From: JAHITU01 sp043800905
GTDB lineage: Bacteria > Patescibacteriota > Minisyncoccia > Phycocordibacterales > UBA12079
NCBI GenBank assembly: GCA_043800905.1
Contig: JAZDMO010000022.1
Span: forward strand, 1-6,814
Reading direction: 5' to 3'
DNA length: 6,814 bases
The notes beneath the pieces were generated by a model. That model was not told the origin of the DNA and made no database searches. It worked only from the letters and a program-made list of their open reading frames with translations. Shown piece after piece: positions 1 to 3,991 of the stretch. Position numbers and translations under genes: made by a program. Position 1 is the stretch's first letter, and every line of letters starts with the position of its first letter.

Positions 1-79
1 TTCTTACTCCATAGCCTTTGTAGACCATGTGAGCTGCATCTCTACGAACTTTAGGCATATTTGGATTCTTTGTATACAT
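1..79 (-). CDS. Partial N-terminus of a possible HTH/transposase-type protein
   Basis: A minus-strand reading frame starts with ATG at 79 (second ATG in frame at 58) and stays open to the window edge, giving 26 residues: MYTKNPNMPKVRRDAAHMVY followed by KGYGVR. An in-frame stop lies just upstream (92-94), so the start is near 79 or 58. A short basic head followed by 'R..A..MVYKGYGVR' resembles the beginning of the helix-turn-helix region of transposase/integrase proteins I recall from Parcubacteria, where the next residues would be the recognition helix. Nothing catalytic is visible. No clear ribosome binding site. The family call is a guess from few residues; that some protein begins here is more likely than not, because the frame opens on ATG and is divergent from the next gene. 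Confidence 0.4.
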   Translation of the reverse strand, partial: MYTKNPNMPKVRRDAAHMVYKGYGVR

Positions 80-93
80 AATGCTTGAATATT

Positions 94-114
94 ACACTTT
101 TTTGTTAAAAGTGT
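94..114. repeat. Short inverted repeat (8-bp stem) in the divergent intergenic region
   Basis: ACACTTTT (94-101) is complementary to AAAAGTGT (107-114) with a 5-nt loop. It lies just upstream of the minus-strand start at 79. It could be an operator or part of the end of a mobile element. It has no T-run typical of a terminator on the plus strand. Confidence 0.4.
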
Positions 115-143
115 TTCCAAGCTATTGGGATATTACGAAAAGC

Positions 144-172
144 TTGACAAATAAAACAGACAGTGGTATTGT
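144..172 (+). promoter_or_regulatory. Promoter, extended -10 type, for the 308-901 gene
   Basis: A perfect -35 TTGACA (144-149) is followed after 17 nt by TATTGT (167-172), which is preceded by TG at 164-165, giving an extended -10. Predicted transcription start is about 179, leaving a leader of roughly 130 nt before the ATG at 308. CAAGCT (118-123) and AGCTTG (141-146) form a small inverted repeat overlapping the -35. Confidence 0.6.
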
Positions 173-214
173 ATAAACATGATTTTAGTTCTTTAAATTA
201 ATAAAAACTTACGA

Positions 215-272
215 ATGGTCATAGCCAAAAGATTTTGAAAATAGAAATTTGAAATTTTTTAGCTATGACCAT
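215..272 (+). repeat. 11-bp inverted repeat in the leader of the 308-901 gene
   Basis: ATGGTCATAGC (215-225) is perfectly complementary to GCTATGACCAT (262-272), with a 36-nt A+T-rich loop. It lies wholly inside the predicted transcript leader and ends 22 nt before the ribosome binding site, so it could fold as an RNA stem or be a protein-binding site. No known riboswitch is recognised. Confidence 0.55.
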
Positions 273-294
273 AAGGTGTAGCCAATTCAAAAAA

Positions 295-300
295 AAGGAG
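295..300 (+). promoter_or_regulatory. Shine-Dalgarno site of the 308-901 gene
   Basis: AAGGAG lies 7 nt before the ATG at 308 and fixes that start. It is the only convincing Shine-Dalgarno sequence before any gene in the window, which sets this gene apart from its neighbours. Confidence 0.75.
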
Positions 301-307
301 AAAACTC

Positions 308-901
308 ATGAAAAATGAGAAGACCTACGATGGACAGACGGCAAGTTTCTTGGCAGCGGTGGCGACCTGCATGCCAAGAAATTTAAACGGGGAGATTATG
401 CAGGGTTGGATTGATAATCCAAAAGCTCTGCAAAAGTTTTTGTTAGGGCTTTGCCCTAAAGAAATAGGGGATGTTTTTGACCCCCATGAGTTCTTTAAAA
501 CCCGTCCGGGTCTCTGGGTTTCCTCAGATTTTTGCGACAGGATTTTATCCGTCGCAAAAAAGACCATGAAATCGCCATTGATTAAAGAAGGTCACTTTGA
601 TTTACAAGAACCAATGACTGACTCCGAGATCCGAAAGGAACTCGGAGACGGGCACGTCTTTGAAGATGCGAGCGAGTTTTCATTATTTCTTGCTGGTCTA
701 ATAGATCAGCAACCGAAAGGGGAGGAGGTTGGAGATCTAATCACCAACGGCTACGGGAACATTTTCTATGTTCGTGGGGCTGATAAGGTCTTCGCTGTGC
801 TTGTCTATTGGAGTGCTGACGGCCGGCGGTGGGTTGTGGGCGCGGCTCGGTTAGGTGGCAACCAGTGGGATGCTAGGGGTCGTGCCTTTTCTCGCAACTG
901 A
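308..901 (+). CDS. Hypothetical protein, G+C-rich, CPR-type family (197 aa)
   Basis: Function unknown. The protein is 197 aa with no signal peptide or membrane segment. Visible landmarks are an N-terminal stretch with GEIMQGWIDNPKAL (about residues 28-41), a middle acidic region, and a C-terminal Trp/Gly/Arg-rich part (from about residue 150) ending WDARGRAFSRN. I recall a family of often multi-copy hypothetical proteins in Parcubacteria with a similar 'MQGWI.NP..L' head and '...W.....R.FSRN' tail; this is memory, not a search. The gene is a compositional outlier: by eye about half G+C, against about one third around it, with GGC, CGG and GGG codons that neighbours avoid. It also has its own consensus promoter, a strong Shine-Dalgarno, a TGA stop and a private terminator, so it looks like a self-contained transcription unit, either transferred or under different selection. 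That it is a real gene is well supported; its role is not. Confidence 0.8.
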   Translation: MKNEKTYDGQTASFLAAVATCMPRNLNGEIMQGWIDNPKALQKFLLGLCPKEIGDVFDPHEFFKTRPGLWVSSDFCDRILSVAKKTMKSPLIKEGHFDLQEPMTDSEIRKELGDGHVFEDASEFSLFLAGLIDQQPKGEEVGDLITNGYGNIFYVRGADKVFAVLVYWSADGRRWVVGAARLGGNQWDARGRAFSRN

Positions 902-903
902 CC

Positions 904-955
904 CTTTGACAAAGTAGTCCTTTGTACTTGGACTCTTTGTCTCTTGGACCCTTTG
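904..955 (+). repeat. Degenerate tandem repeat of about 16 nt with phased CTTTG
   Basis: CTTTG recurs at 904, 920, 935 and 951, that is every 15-16 nt, starting right after the stop codon; two units also share CTTGGAC. The stretch lies between the gene and its terminator, is probably transcribed, and is not obviously structured. Its meaning is unknown. Confidence 0.5.
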
Positions 956-960
956 CCCTT

Positions 961-1006
961 AATCCGTTCGAGTTTTTCCGCAAGGAAAAGCTTGAACGGA
1001 TTTTTT
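961..1006 (+). terminator. Strong intrinsic terminator after the 308-901 gene
   Basis: The arms at 961-979 and 984-1002 form a 19-bp stem (17 Watson-Crick and two G-U pairs) closed by a GCAA tetraloop of the stable GNRA class, followed by a T6 run (1001-1006). The A-rich start also gives some potential in the reverse direction. Confidence 0.9.
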
Positions 1007-1074
1007 ATGTTAAAATATACTCGGTATTAGGTAACTATATAGATGGTTAGAGTTTTATTTCGTATATTTAATAA

Positions 1075-1135
1075 ATAATACCTACCTGCCCTTGCACGCC
1101 GGCAGGCGGGGGCAGGTAGACTTGATACTTAATAC
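1075..1135. repeat. Interspersed palindromic repeat, copy 1 (61 bp)
   Basis: This 61-bp block matches 2808-2868 at 56 of 61 positions. The core is a hairpin with arms CTACCTGCCC (1082-1091) and GGGCAGGTAG (1110-1119) around a loop containing GCCGGC, flanked by ATAATAC on the left and ACTTGATA plus TTAATAC on the right. It is G+C-rich in an A+T-rich setting and intergenic. It behaves like a REP-type element; no protein is encoded in it. Confidence 0.85.
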
Positions 1136-1150
1136 ATATTGTGATAAAGT
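1122..1150 (+). promoter_or_regulatory. Candidate promoter for rplS, -35 inside the repeat
   Basis: TTGATA (1122-1127) lies in the right tail of repeat copy 1; 17 nt later comes TAAAGT (1145-1150), preceded by TG at 1142-1143. The match is moderate. TATAAA at 1157-1162 is an alternative -10 but lacks a -35 at proper distance. Transcription must start somewhere in 1010-1280 because a strong terminator precedes. Confidence 0.35.
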
Positions 1151-1180
1151 TTGGCGTATAAATAAGAATTTACAGTTTAT

Positions 1181-1306
1181 GGGTTAGATTAACCCCAGTG
1201 AAATCTTTTTTAATTTTTTAACAAAAAATTAAAAAATTCGTTTTTTACAAAAACGAATTTCACAGGGTCATATTTTTCTAATTCGTAAACTCATAAGAAA
1301 AATATG
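1181..1306 (+). promoter_or_regulatory. Highly structured rplS leader; last stem includes the start codon
   Basis: Consecutive inverted repeats fill this stretch: GGGTTA/TAACCC (1181-1186, 1190-1195); a 14-bp A/T stem (1206-1219 with 1223-1236, 3-nt loop); a second stem ATTCGTTTTT/AAAAACGAAT (1236-1245, 1249-1258, extendable to 12 bp); GTGAAAT/ATTTCAC (1198-1204, 1257-1263) plus CCC/GGG that enclose those two; and CATATTTTTCT/AGAAAAATATG (1269-1279, 1296-1306), whose right arm contains the ATG of rplS. The pairings are seen directly. That they regulate rplS translation is inference; no known ribosomal-protein leader motif is recognised. Confidence 0.6.
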
Positions 1307-1840
1307 AAAACAGAAACAATACAATTTTCACCTGTGAATATGGAAGAACGAAGAAAACTTGGAATTCAAGCTGGAGACACCGTGCGTGTTTGGGTTAGAA
1401 TTCAAGAAAAAGGTAAAACTCGTTTGCAGGCTTATGAAGGATTGGTATTAGCTAGAAAACATGGAGATGAAGCTGGTGCAACTTTTACAGTACGAAAAGT
1501 AGCTAGCGGAGTGGGGGTAGAAAGAATTTTTCCTCTATATTCTCCTAATATTGATAAGATTGAAATTGTAAAACGTGCTAGAGTTCGAAGATCAAAACTT
1601 TACTTTATTCGTGAAAAGGTGGCTCGTGAGATTCGTCGTCAAATGAGAAAGATGAAAATGATGGATTTAACTACAACCAGTGAAGCTGACGAAGAAGCTG
1701 ACAGAATAAAATTTGCTGAAGAGGAAGCTAAAGCTGTGGAAGATGCAAAAATTGCAGAAGCTCAGGCGGAAGCAGAAGTAGTTGAAGACGTTACAGAAAA
1801 TTCTGTTGAAGAAAATAAAGAAGCTGAAAAAACAGAATAA
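1304..1840 (+). CDS. rplS: Large-subunit ribosomal protein L19 (bL19) with acidic tail
   Basis: L19 sits at the interface of the 50S and 30S subunits. The family core is clear at residues 20-104: AGDTVRV (23-29), LQAYEGLVL (41-49), TFTVRKVASGVGVERIFPLY (60-79) and VRRSKLYFIRE (94-104). Usual bacterial length is about 115 aa; this one is 178 aa because residues about 122-178 form an extra, extremely acidic Glu/Ala-rich, probably helical or disordered tail. Start is ATG at 1304, without a Shine-Dalgarno sequence and with the start codon inside an inverted repeat. It is a single-gene unit between a strong upstream terminator and its own terminator; the usual rpsP-rimM-trmD neighbours are absent on both sides. 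Identification is secure; the role of the tail is unknown. Confidence 0.97.
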   Translation: MKTETIQFSPVNMEERRKLGIQAGDTVRVWVRIQEKGKTRLQAYEGLVLARKHGDEAGATFTVRKVASGVGVERIFPLYSPNIDKIEIVKRARVRRSKLYFIREKVAREIRRQMRKMKMMDLTTTSEADEEADRIKFAEEEAKAVEDAKIAEAQAEAEVVEDVTENSVEENKEAEKTE

Positions 1841-1856
1841 CAATTGATTTAAAAAC

Positions 1857-1890
1857 AAAAAGTGACGAGCCTCCAGCTCGCCACTTTTTT
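1857..1890 (+). terminator. Intrinsic terminator after rplS
   Basis: AAAAAGTG, A, CGAGC (1857-1870) pairs with GCTCG, C, CACTTTTT (1876-1889), one A-C mismatch, 5-nt loop, T6 run to 1890. It begins 16 nt after the rplS stop. The A-run on the left makes it potentially bidirectional. Confidence 0.85.
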
Positions 1891-1899
1891 ATTTATCCC

Positions 1900-1947
1900 C
1901 ATATTTGTTATTCTATCATTCTATAGAATGATAGAATAACAAATATG
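1900..1947. repeat. Perfect 48-bp palindrome ending on the start codon of the winged-helix gene
   Basis: The 24 nt at 1900-1923 are the exact reverse complement of 1924-1947, with no loop. The centre is the half-site TTCTATCATTCTA and its complement (1911-1936); the outer part is CATATTTGTTA and its complement. The right arm contains a candidate extended -10 and the ATG at 1945-1947. The central 26 bp recur exactly right after the gene's stop codon. The arrangement suits an autoregulatory operator for the dimeric DNA-binding protein encoded next; as RNA it would be a long hairpin hiding the start. Confidence 0.9.
1929..1937 (+). promoter_or_regulatory. Candidate extended -10 giving a leaderless transcript
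   Basis: TG at 1929-1930, then TAGAAT (1932-1937), 7 nt before the ATG at 1945. Transcription would start at or next to the start codon. The same arrangement (TGATAnAAT, then ACAAATATG) occurs at 3977-3994. No good -35 is present. It lies inside the palindrome, so a bound repressor would cover it. Confidence 0.45.
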
Positions 1948-2229
1948 AAAAAGATTCAAAAACAAACAGAAGGGAAAAGGCTAGAGAGGTTTTTTAAAGG
2001 GCCTTCTAACCATAGAAGAATTGATATTTTGTTTTTTGTTGAAAAAAACGAAGGCGCTGATCTTTTTGATATTGCTGATGGATTAAATACGGATTATAAG
2101 GTTATTGCACAACACACAGAAAAACTTGTTTTAGCAGGGCTTTTGAATAAACAATACAGAGGAAGACCTGTTGCTCATAAACTTTCGCCCTTCGGTAAAA
2201 AATTTGTTGCTTTCATGAAAACATTTTAG
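1945..2229 (+). CDS. Small winged-helix DNA-binding protein (ArsR-like), 94 aa
   Basis: A probable transcriptional regulator. After a basic head (residues 1-12) comes a winged-helix fold: helix 1 around NHRRIDILFFVEKN (22-35), a helix-turn-helix with LFDIADGLNTDYKVIAQHTEKLV (about 40-62, the second helix being recognition), then a wing around LLNKQYRGRPVAHKLSPFG (66-84) and a C-terminal helix. The pattern 'NHRRI.IL' and 'H...L...GL....RGR...H.LS..G' matches small ArsR-like proteins I recall from Parcubacteria. No metal-binding cysteines are present, so metal sensing is unlikely. It is monocistronic: a terminator lies upstream and a tRNA gene downstream. Identical 26-bp palindromes precede it (overlapping the likely promoter) and follow its stop directly, which suggests autoregulation and perhaps control of the tRNA promoter. 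Start ATG at 1945 is the end of the palindrome; no Shine-Dalgarno. Stop is TAG. Confidence 0.85.
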   Translation: MKKIQKQTEGKRLERFFKGPSNHRRIDILFFVEKNEGADLFDIADGLNTDYKVIAQHTEKLVLAGLLNKQYRGRPVAHKLSPFGKKFVAFMKTF

Positions 2230-2258
2230 TTCTATCATTCTATAGAATGATAGAATAA
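2230..2258. repeat. Second copy of the 26-bp palindrome (29-bp direct repeat)
   Basis: Bases 2230-2255 are a perfect palindrome (half-site TTCTATCATTCTA) identical to 1911-1936; identity extends to TAA at 2256-2258 (equal to 1937-1939). It begins on the base after the TAG stop of the winged-helix gene and ends just upstream of the candidate tRNA-His promoter. It could be a second operator, a weak terminator hairpin, or the right boundary of a gene cassette. Confidence 0.85.
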
Positions 2259-2266
2259 TGTTTTTG

Positions 2267-2295
2267 TTGAATAAATTATTAAAATAAAGTATAAA
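2267..2295 (+). promoter_or_regulatory. Candidate tRNA-His promoter
   Basis: TTGAAT (2267-2272), 17-nt spacer, TATAAA (2290-2295), followed by T. The predicted start is about 2302, 10 nt before the tRNA, a normal short 5' trailer for RNase P. The palindrome at 2230-2255 lies immediately upstream. Confidence 0.5.
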
Positions 2296-2311
2296 TATAA
2301 AGTCTAAACAT

Positions 2312-2384
2312 GGCGGCTATGGTGTAATGGTTAACACTAAAGTTTGTGGAACTTTCGATTCCAGTTCAATTCTGGATAGCCGCC
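2312..2384 (+). tRNA. tRNA-His, anticodon GTG
   Basis: The cloverleaf is complete: G-1 opposite C73 (the histidine identity pair), 7-bp acceptor GCGGCTA/TAGCCGC, D stem GTGT/ACAC, anticodon stem AAAGT/ACTTT with loop TTGTGGA (anticodon GTG at 2346-2348), T stem TCCAG/CTGGA with loop TTCAATT. The T loop starts TTCAA as expected. The genomic sequence after C73 is CAA, so CCA is not encoded and must be added by a nucleotidyltransferase. It decodes CAC and CAT codons. AAAAGCTTTT just after it (2387-2396) is too weak to call a terminator. Confidence 0.95.
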
Positions 2385-2465
2385 CAAAAAGCTTTTAATA
2401 TAAGGATATTTTATGTGTTTTGGTAAACTACCCAGATTGTGGACTTAATAATTAATTTTAAAATT

Positions 2466-2690
2466 ATGAAAAACATTCTCATTTCACAATTTATAATTTT
2501 ATTAGCCGGAACTTTGTTTGCTTGGGGAAATTTTGGTTATGAACTTTATGCTTGGGTGTGTGCTGGTGAAAAAGTTGGTTGTGCTGTTGGTGTAGTTAAT
2601 CCTTTTTACACTCCTTGTTTTTTTGGAGCTATTTTCTTTACTCTGGCTTTTATTCTAAGTATTCTTTCTCTAAAGAAACACAATAAATAA
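2466..2690 (+). CDS. Small two-helix membrane protein, 74 aa, unknown function
   Basis: The chosen start is ATG at 2466; an in-frame GTG at 2439 would add nine residues before MKNILISQ but has no support. Two hydrophobic helices are evident (about 4-25 and 52-69) with a Lys/His-rich cytoplasmic tail (KKHNK). Between them lie three cysteines (C32, C39, C51) and the motif VNPFYTPCFFGA (44-55). I recall similar small proteins with 'NPF..PCF.GA' in Parcubacteria genomes, function unknown. Cysteines on the loop side could form a disulfide if the loop is extracytoplasmic, and the CAVG..NPF..PC arrangement is vaguely reminiscent of thiol-redox membrane proteins, but no CXXC is present. No Shine-Dalgarno is visible and no promoter stands out in 2385-2465. 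Confidence 0.75.
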   Translation: MKNILISQFIILLAGTLFAWGNFGYELYAWVCAGEKVGCAVGVVNPFYTPCFFGAIFFTLAFILSILSLKKHNK

Positions 2691-2775
2691 TTTTTTTATA
2701 AAAAGTTTCCCCCAGACAAAGATGTTTCTTGTTTTGGTTTAGGATACAATTATTTAAATAGGTTTTAGTTAAAGA

Positions 2776-2798
2776 AAAAATTTGCGGAGCAAATTTTT
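2776..2798 (+). terminator. Hairpin with T-run, probable terminator
   Basis: AAAAATTTGC (2776-2785) pairs perfectly with GCAAATTTTT (2789-2798), loop GGA, ending in T5. It lies between the 74-aa membrane protein gene and repeat copy 2. The stem is A/T-rich, so it is weaker than the others in the window. Confidence 0.5.
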
Positions 2799-2807
2799 CT
2801 ATAATAC

Positions 2808-2868
2808 ATAATACCTGCCTGCCCCTGCACGCCGGCAGGCAGGGGCAGGCAGACTTGATATTTAATAC
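2808..2868. repeat. Interspersed palindromic repeat, copy 2 (61 bp)
   Basis: It matches 1075-1135 except at five positions. Here the stem is longer: 12 bp perfect, CTGCCTGCCCCT (2815-2826) with its complement at 2841-2852. Changes relative to copy 1 keep or improve pairing: A-T becomes G-C in one pair, and two T-G wobbles become C-G and T-A. It ends 7 nt before the ATG of the next gene, so it would be in that gene's leader if transcribed. Confidence 0.9.
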
Positions 2869-2875
2869 GTACTTT

Positions 2876-3433
2876 ATGGTGAAAAGAAATAAAAAAAGAA
2901 ATGATTTATTTTGGGTTGCTATTAGTATTTTTGTCACTGTTTATTTGATAAAGAATGGTACCGCGTATAAGATTTTGTTTTTATTAGGGGATTTTCAGTG
3001 GTTGGGTATTATTTTTGCTGGTGTGTTTTTTACTTCGGTTTTTACTACAGCTCCAGCTATGGCCCTTTTAGGAGGTTTTGCTCAAACCGATCCTCTTTGG
3101 TTGGTAGCTCTTTTAGGAGGGGTAGGGGCGGTTCTAGGGGATTCAATTATCTTTTTTTTCGTAAGAAATAAAGTGTCAAAAAGTTTTAATCACCTTTTAA
3201 CCTCTCATCCTAAGTCGCGTATTCCTTTGATTTTTAAAAATGAATTATTTAAGTTTTTTCTTCCTTTTATAGGGGCCTTAGTTATTGCTTCACCACTCCC
3301 AGATGAAATTGGAGTGGCGATGTTGGGAATTTCTAAAATGAGTAAAAAGAAATTTTTAATTTTATCTTTTATTTTAAATAGTATTGGTATTTTTATAATT
3401 GGTTGGTTGGCGCAAGCTTTGATTGTTAACTAA
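2876..3433 (+). CDS. DedA/VTT-like integral membrane protein, 185 aa
   Basis: A polytopic inner-membrane protein. Start is ATG at 2876 (MVKRNKKRND); an in-frame TTG at 2855 falls inside the repeat and is rejected. Hydrophobic segments lie at about 11-27, 42-58, 74-97, 127-145 and 157-182. Landmarks resembling the DedA/VTT (SNARE-associated) family are GAVLGDSIIFFFVR (about 85-98), like the family's 'GD..GY.IGR', and a re-entrant-type stretch ASPLPDEIGVAMLGISKM (about 143-160), like 'P.PE.....AG...M' with the following F. Members are linked to undecaprenyl-phosphate or phospholipid translocation. The family match is by pattern and the protein is somewhat shorter than the usual 200-220 aa. The basic N-terminus should be cytoplasmic. 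It is followed after 12 nt by the cobalamin adenosyltransferase homologue, so the two are likely cotranscribed. No Shine-Dalgarno. Confidence 0.65.
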   Translation: MVKRNKKRNDLFWVAISIFVTVYLIKNGTAYKILFLLGDFQWLGIIFAGVFFTSVFTTAPAMALLGGFAQTDPLWLVALLGGVGAVLGDSIIFFFVRNKVSKSFNHLLTSHPKSRIPLIFKNELFKFFLPFIGALVIASPLPDEIGVAMLGISKMSKKKFLILSFILNSIGIFIIGWLAQALIVN

Positions 3434-3445
3434 TAATAAAAAAAT

Positions 3446-3979
3446 ATGATTTACACCAAAAAAGGGGATAAGGGCGAGTCGGAAATTTTAGGAGGTAAAA
3501 AATTTCTTAAAAATAATTTAGTGTTTGAGGTTTTGGGAAATTTAGATGAACTTAATTCTTTAATAGGTGTTTGTAAAAATAAAGCGGAAAGTTTTTCAGT
3601 TAAAATTTTAGATCTTACTTTAGTTGAGCTTTTAGAAAGTATTCAAAGAGATTTGTTTATTTTTCAATCAATAGTTGCTGGGGCAGAAAAAATAATTACC
3701 TTAGATAATATAGAAAGTCTTGAAAAACAAATTGATTTTATAGAAAAAGAAATTCCGGCTCTAGATAAATTTATTATTGGAGGAGGTGAAGATTTAGCAA
3801 ACTTTCTTAATTTAACAAGAAGTGTGGTTCGTAGGACAGAAAGAAGTTTAGTAGCTTTAAATGAAAAAAAATCTCAAGAACTAAATCTTTTGATTTATCT
3901 TAATCGTTTATCTGATTTGTTTTTTAATCTTTATCGTTTTGTTAATTTTTATAACAAATACAAAGAAAAATATTTTTGA
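3446..3979 (+). CDS. PduO-type ATP:cob(I)alamin adenosyltransferase homologue
   Basis: The family transfers adenosyl from ATP to cob(I)alamin, making adenosylcobalamin, in the cytoplasm as a trimer of five-helix bundles. Length (177 aa) is typical. Seen in order: N-terminal IYTKKGDKGES (2-12, ATP loop; usual form TRTGDxGxT), GNLDELNSLIG (31-41), IQRDLF (66-71), FIIGGGED (109-116; usual FILPGG), TRSVVRRTER (124-133) and YLNRLSDLFF (about 153-162). D34, R129 and R133 correspond, as I recall, to active-site residues of Lactobacillus reuteri PduO. Departures are the S-for-T in the ATP loop and the P-to-G change in FILPGG. It lies 12 nt after the membrane protein gene. No cobalamin-using or cobalamin-making gene is visible, so the substrate here is uncertain. 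Stop is TGA, which overlaps the next gene's candidate -10 element. Confidence 0.88.
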   Translation: MIYTKKGDKGESEILGGKKFLKNNLVFEVLGNLDELNSLIGVCKNKAESFSVKILDLTLVELLESIQRDLFIFQSIVAGAEKIITLDNIESLEKQIDFIEKEIPALDKFIIGGGEDLANFLNLTRSVVRRTERSLVALNEKKSQELNLLIYLNRLSDLFFNLYRFVNFYNKYKEKYF

Positions 3980-3985
3980 TATAAT
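3977..3985 (+). promoter_or_regulatory. Extended -10 promoter, likely leaderless, for the 53-aa ORF
   Basis: TGA (3977-3979) directly precedes a perfect TATAAT (3980-3985), the strongest -10 in the window; the ATG at 3992 is 6 nt further, where transcription should begin. The TG of the extended -10 is also the stop codon of the preceding gene. The -35 position is poor, as is common for extended -10 promoters. It may also drive the SIMPL-domain gene at 4168. Confidence 0.6.
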
Positions 3986-3991
3986 ACAAAT

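Noticed and set aside
325..567. Minus-strand open frame inside the 308-901 gene
   Set aside because: Antisense to a gene with its own promoter, Shine-Dalgarno and terminator; no start signals of its own.
1667..1858. Minus-strand Phe/Ser-rich open frame
   Set aside because: It is the antisense of the Glu/Lys-rich rplS tail, which naturally lacks stops in that frame.
1857..1902. Divergent minus-strand gene starting at the mirrored ATG of the 48-bp palindrome
   Set aside because: The frame from the CAT at 1900-1902 stops after 17 codons inside the rplS terminator.
2439..2465. GTG start extending the 74-aa membrane protein by nine residues
   Set aside because: The ATG at 2466 gives the typical Met-Lys-Asn start of a membrane protein, and the extension has no ribosome binding site.
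1075..2868. CRISPR array from the repeated palindromes
   Set aside because: There are only two copies 1.7 kb apart with genes between them, no regular spacers and no cas genes.
2855..2875. TTG start extending the DedA-like protein
   Set aside because: The extension would be encoded by the tail of the interspersed repeat; the ATG at 2876 is preferred.
2650..2937. Minus-strand open frame of 95 codons
   Set aside because: It runs through the 61-bp palindromic repeat and a terminator hairpin and overlaps two plus-strand genes; the peptide is a translation of repeat sequence.
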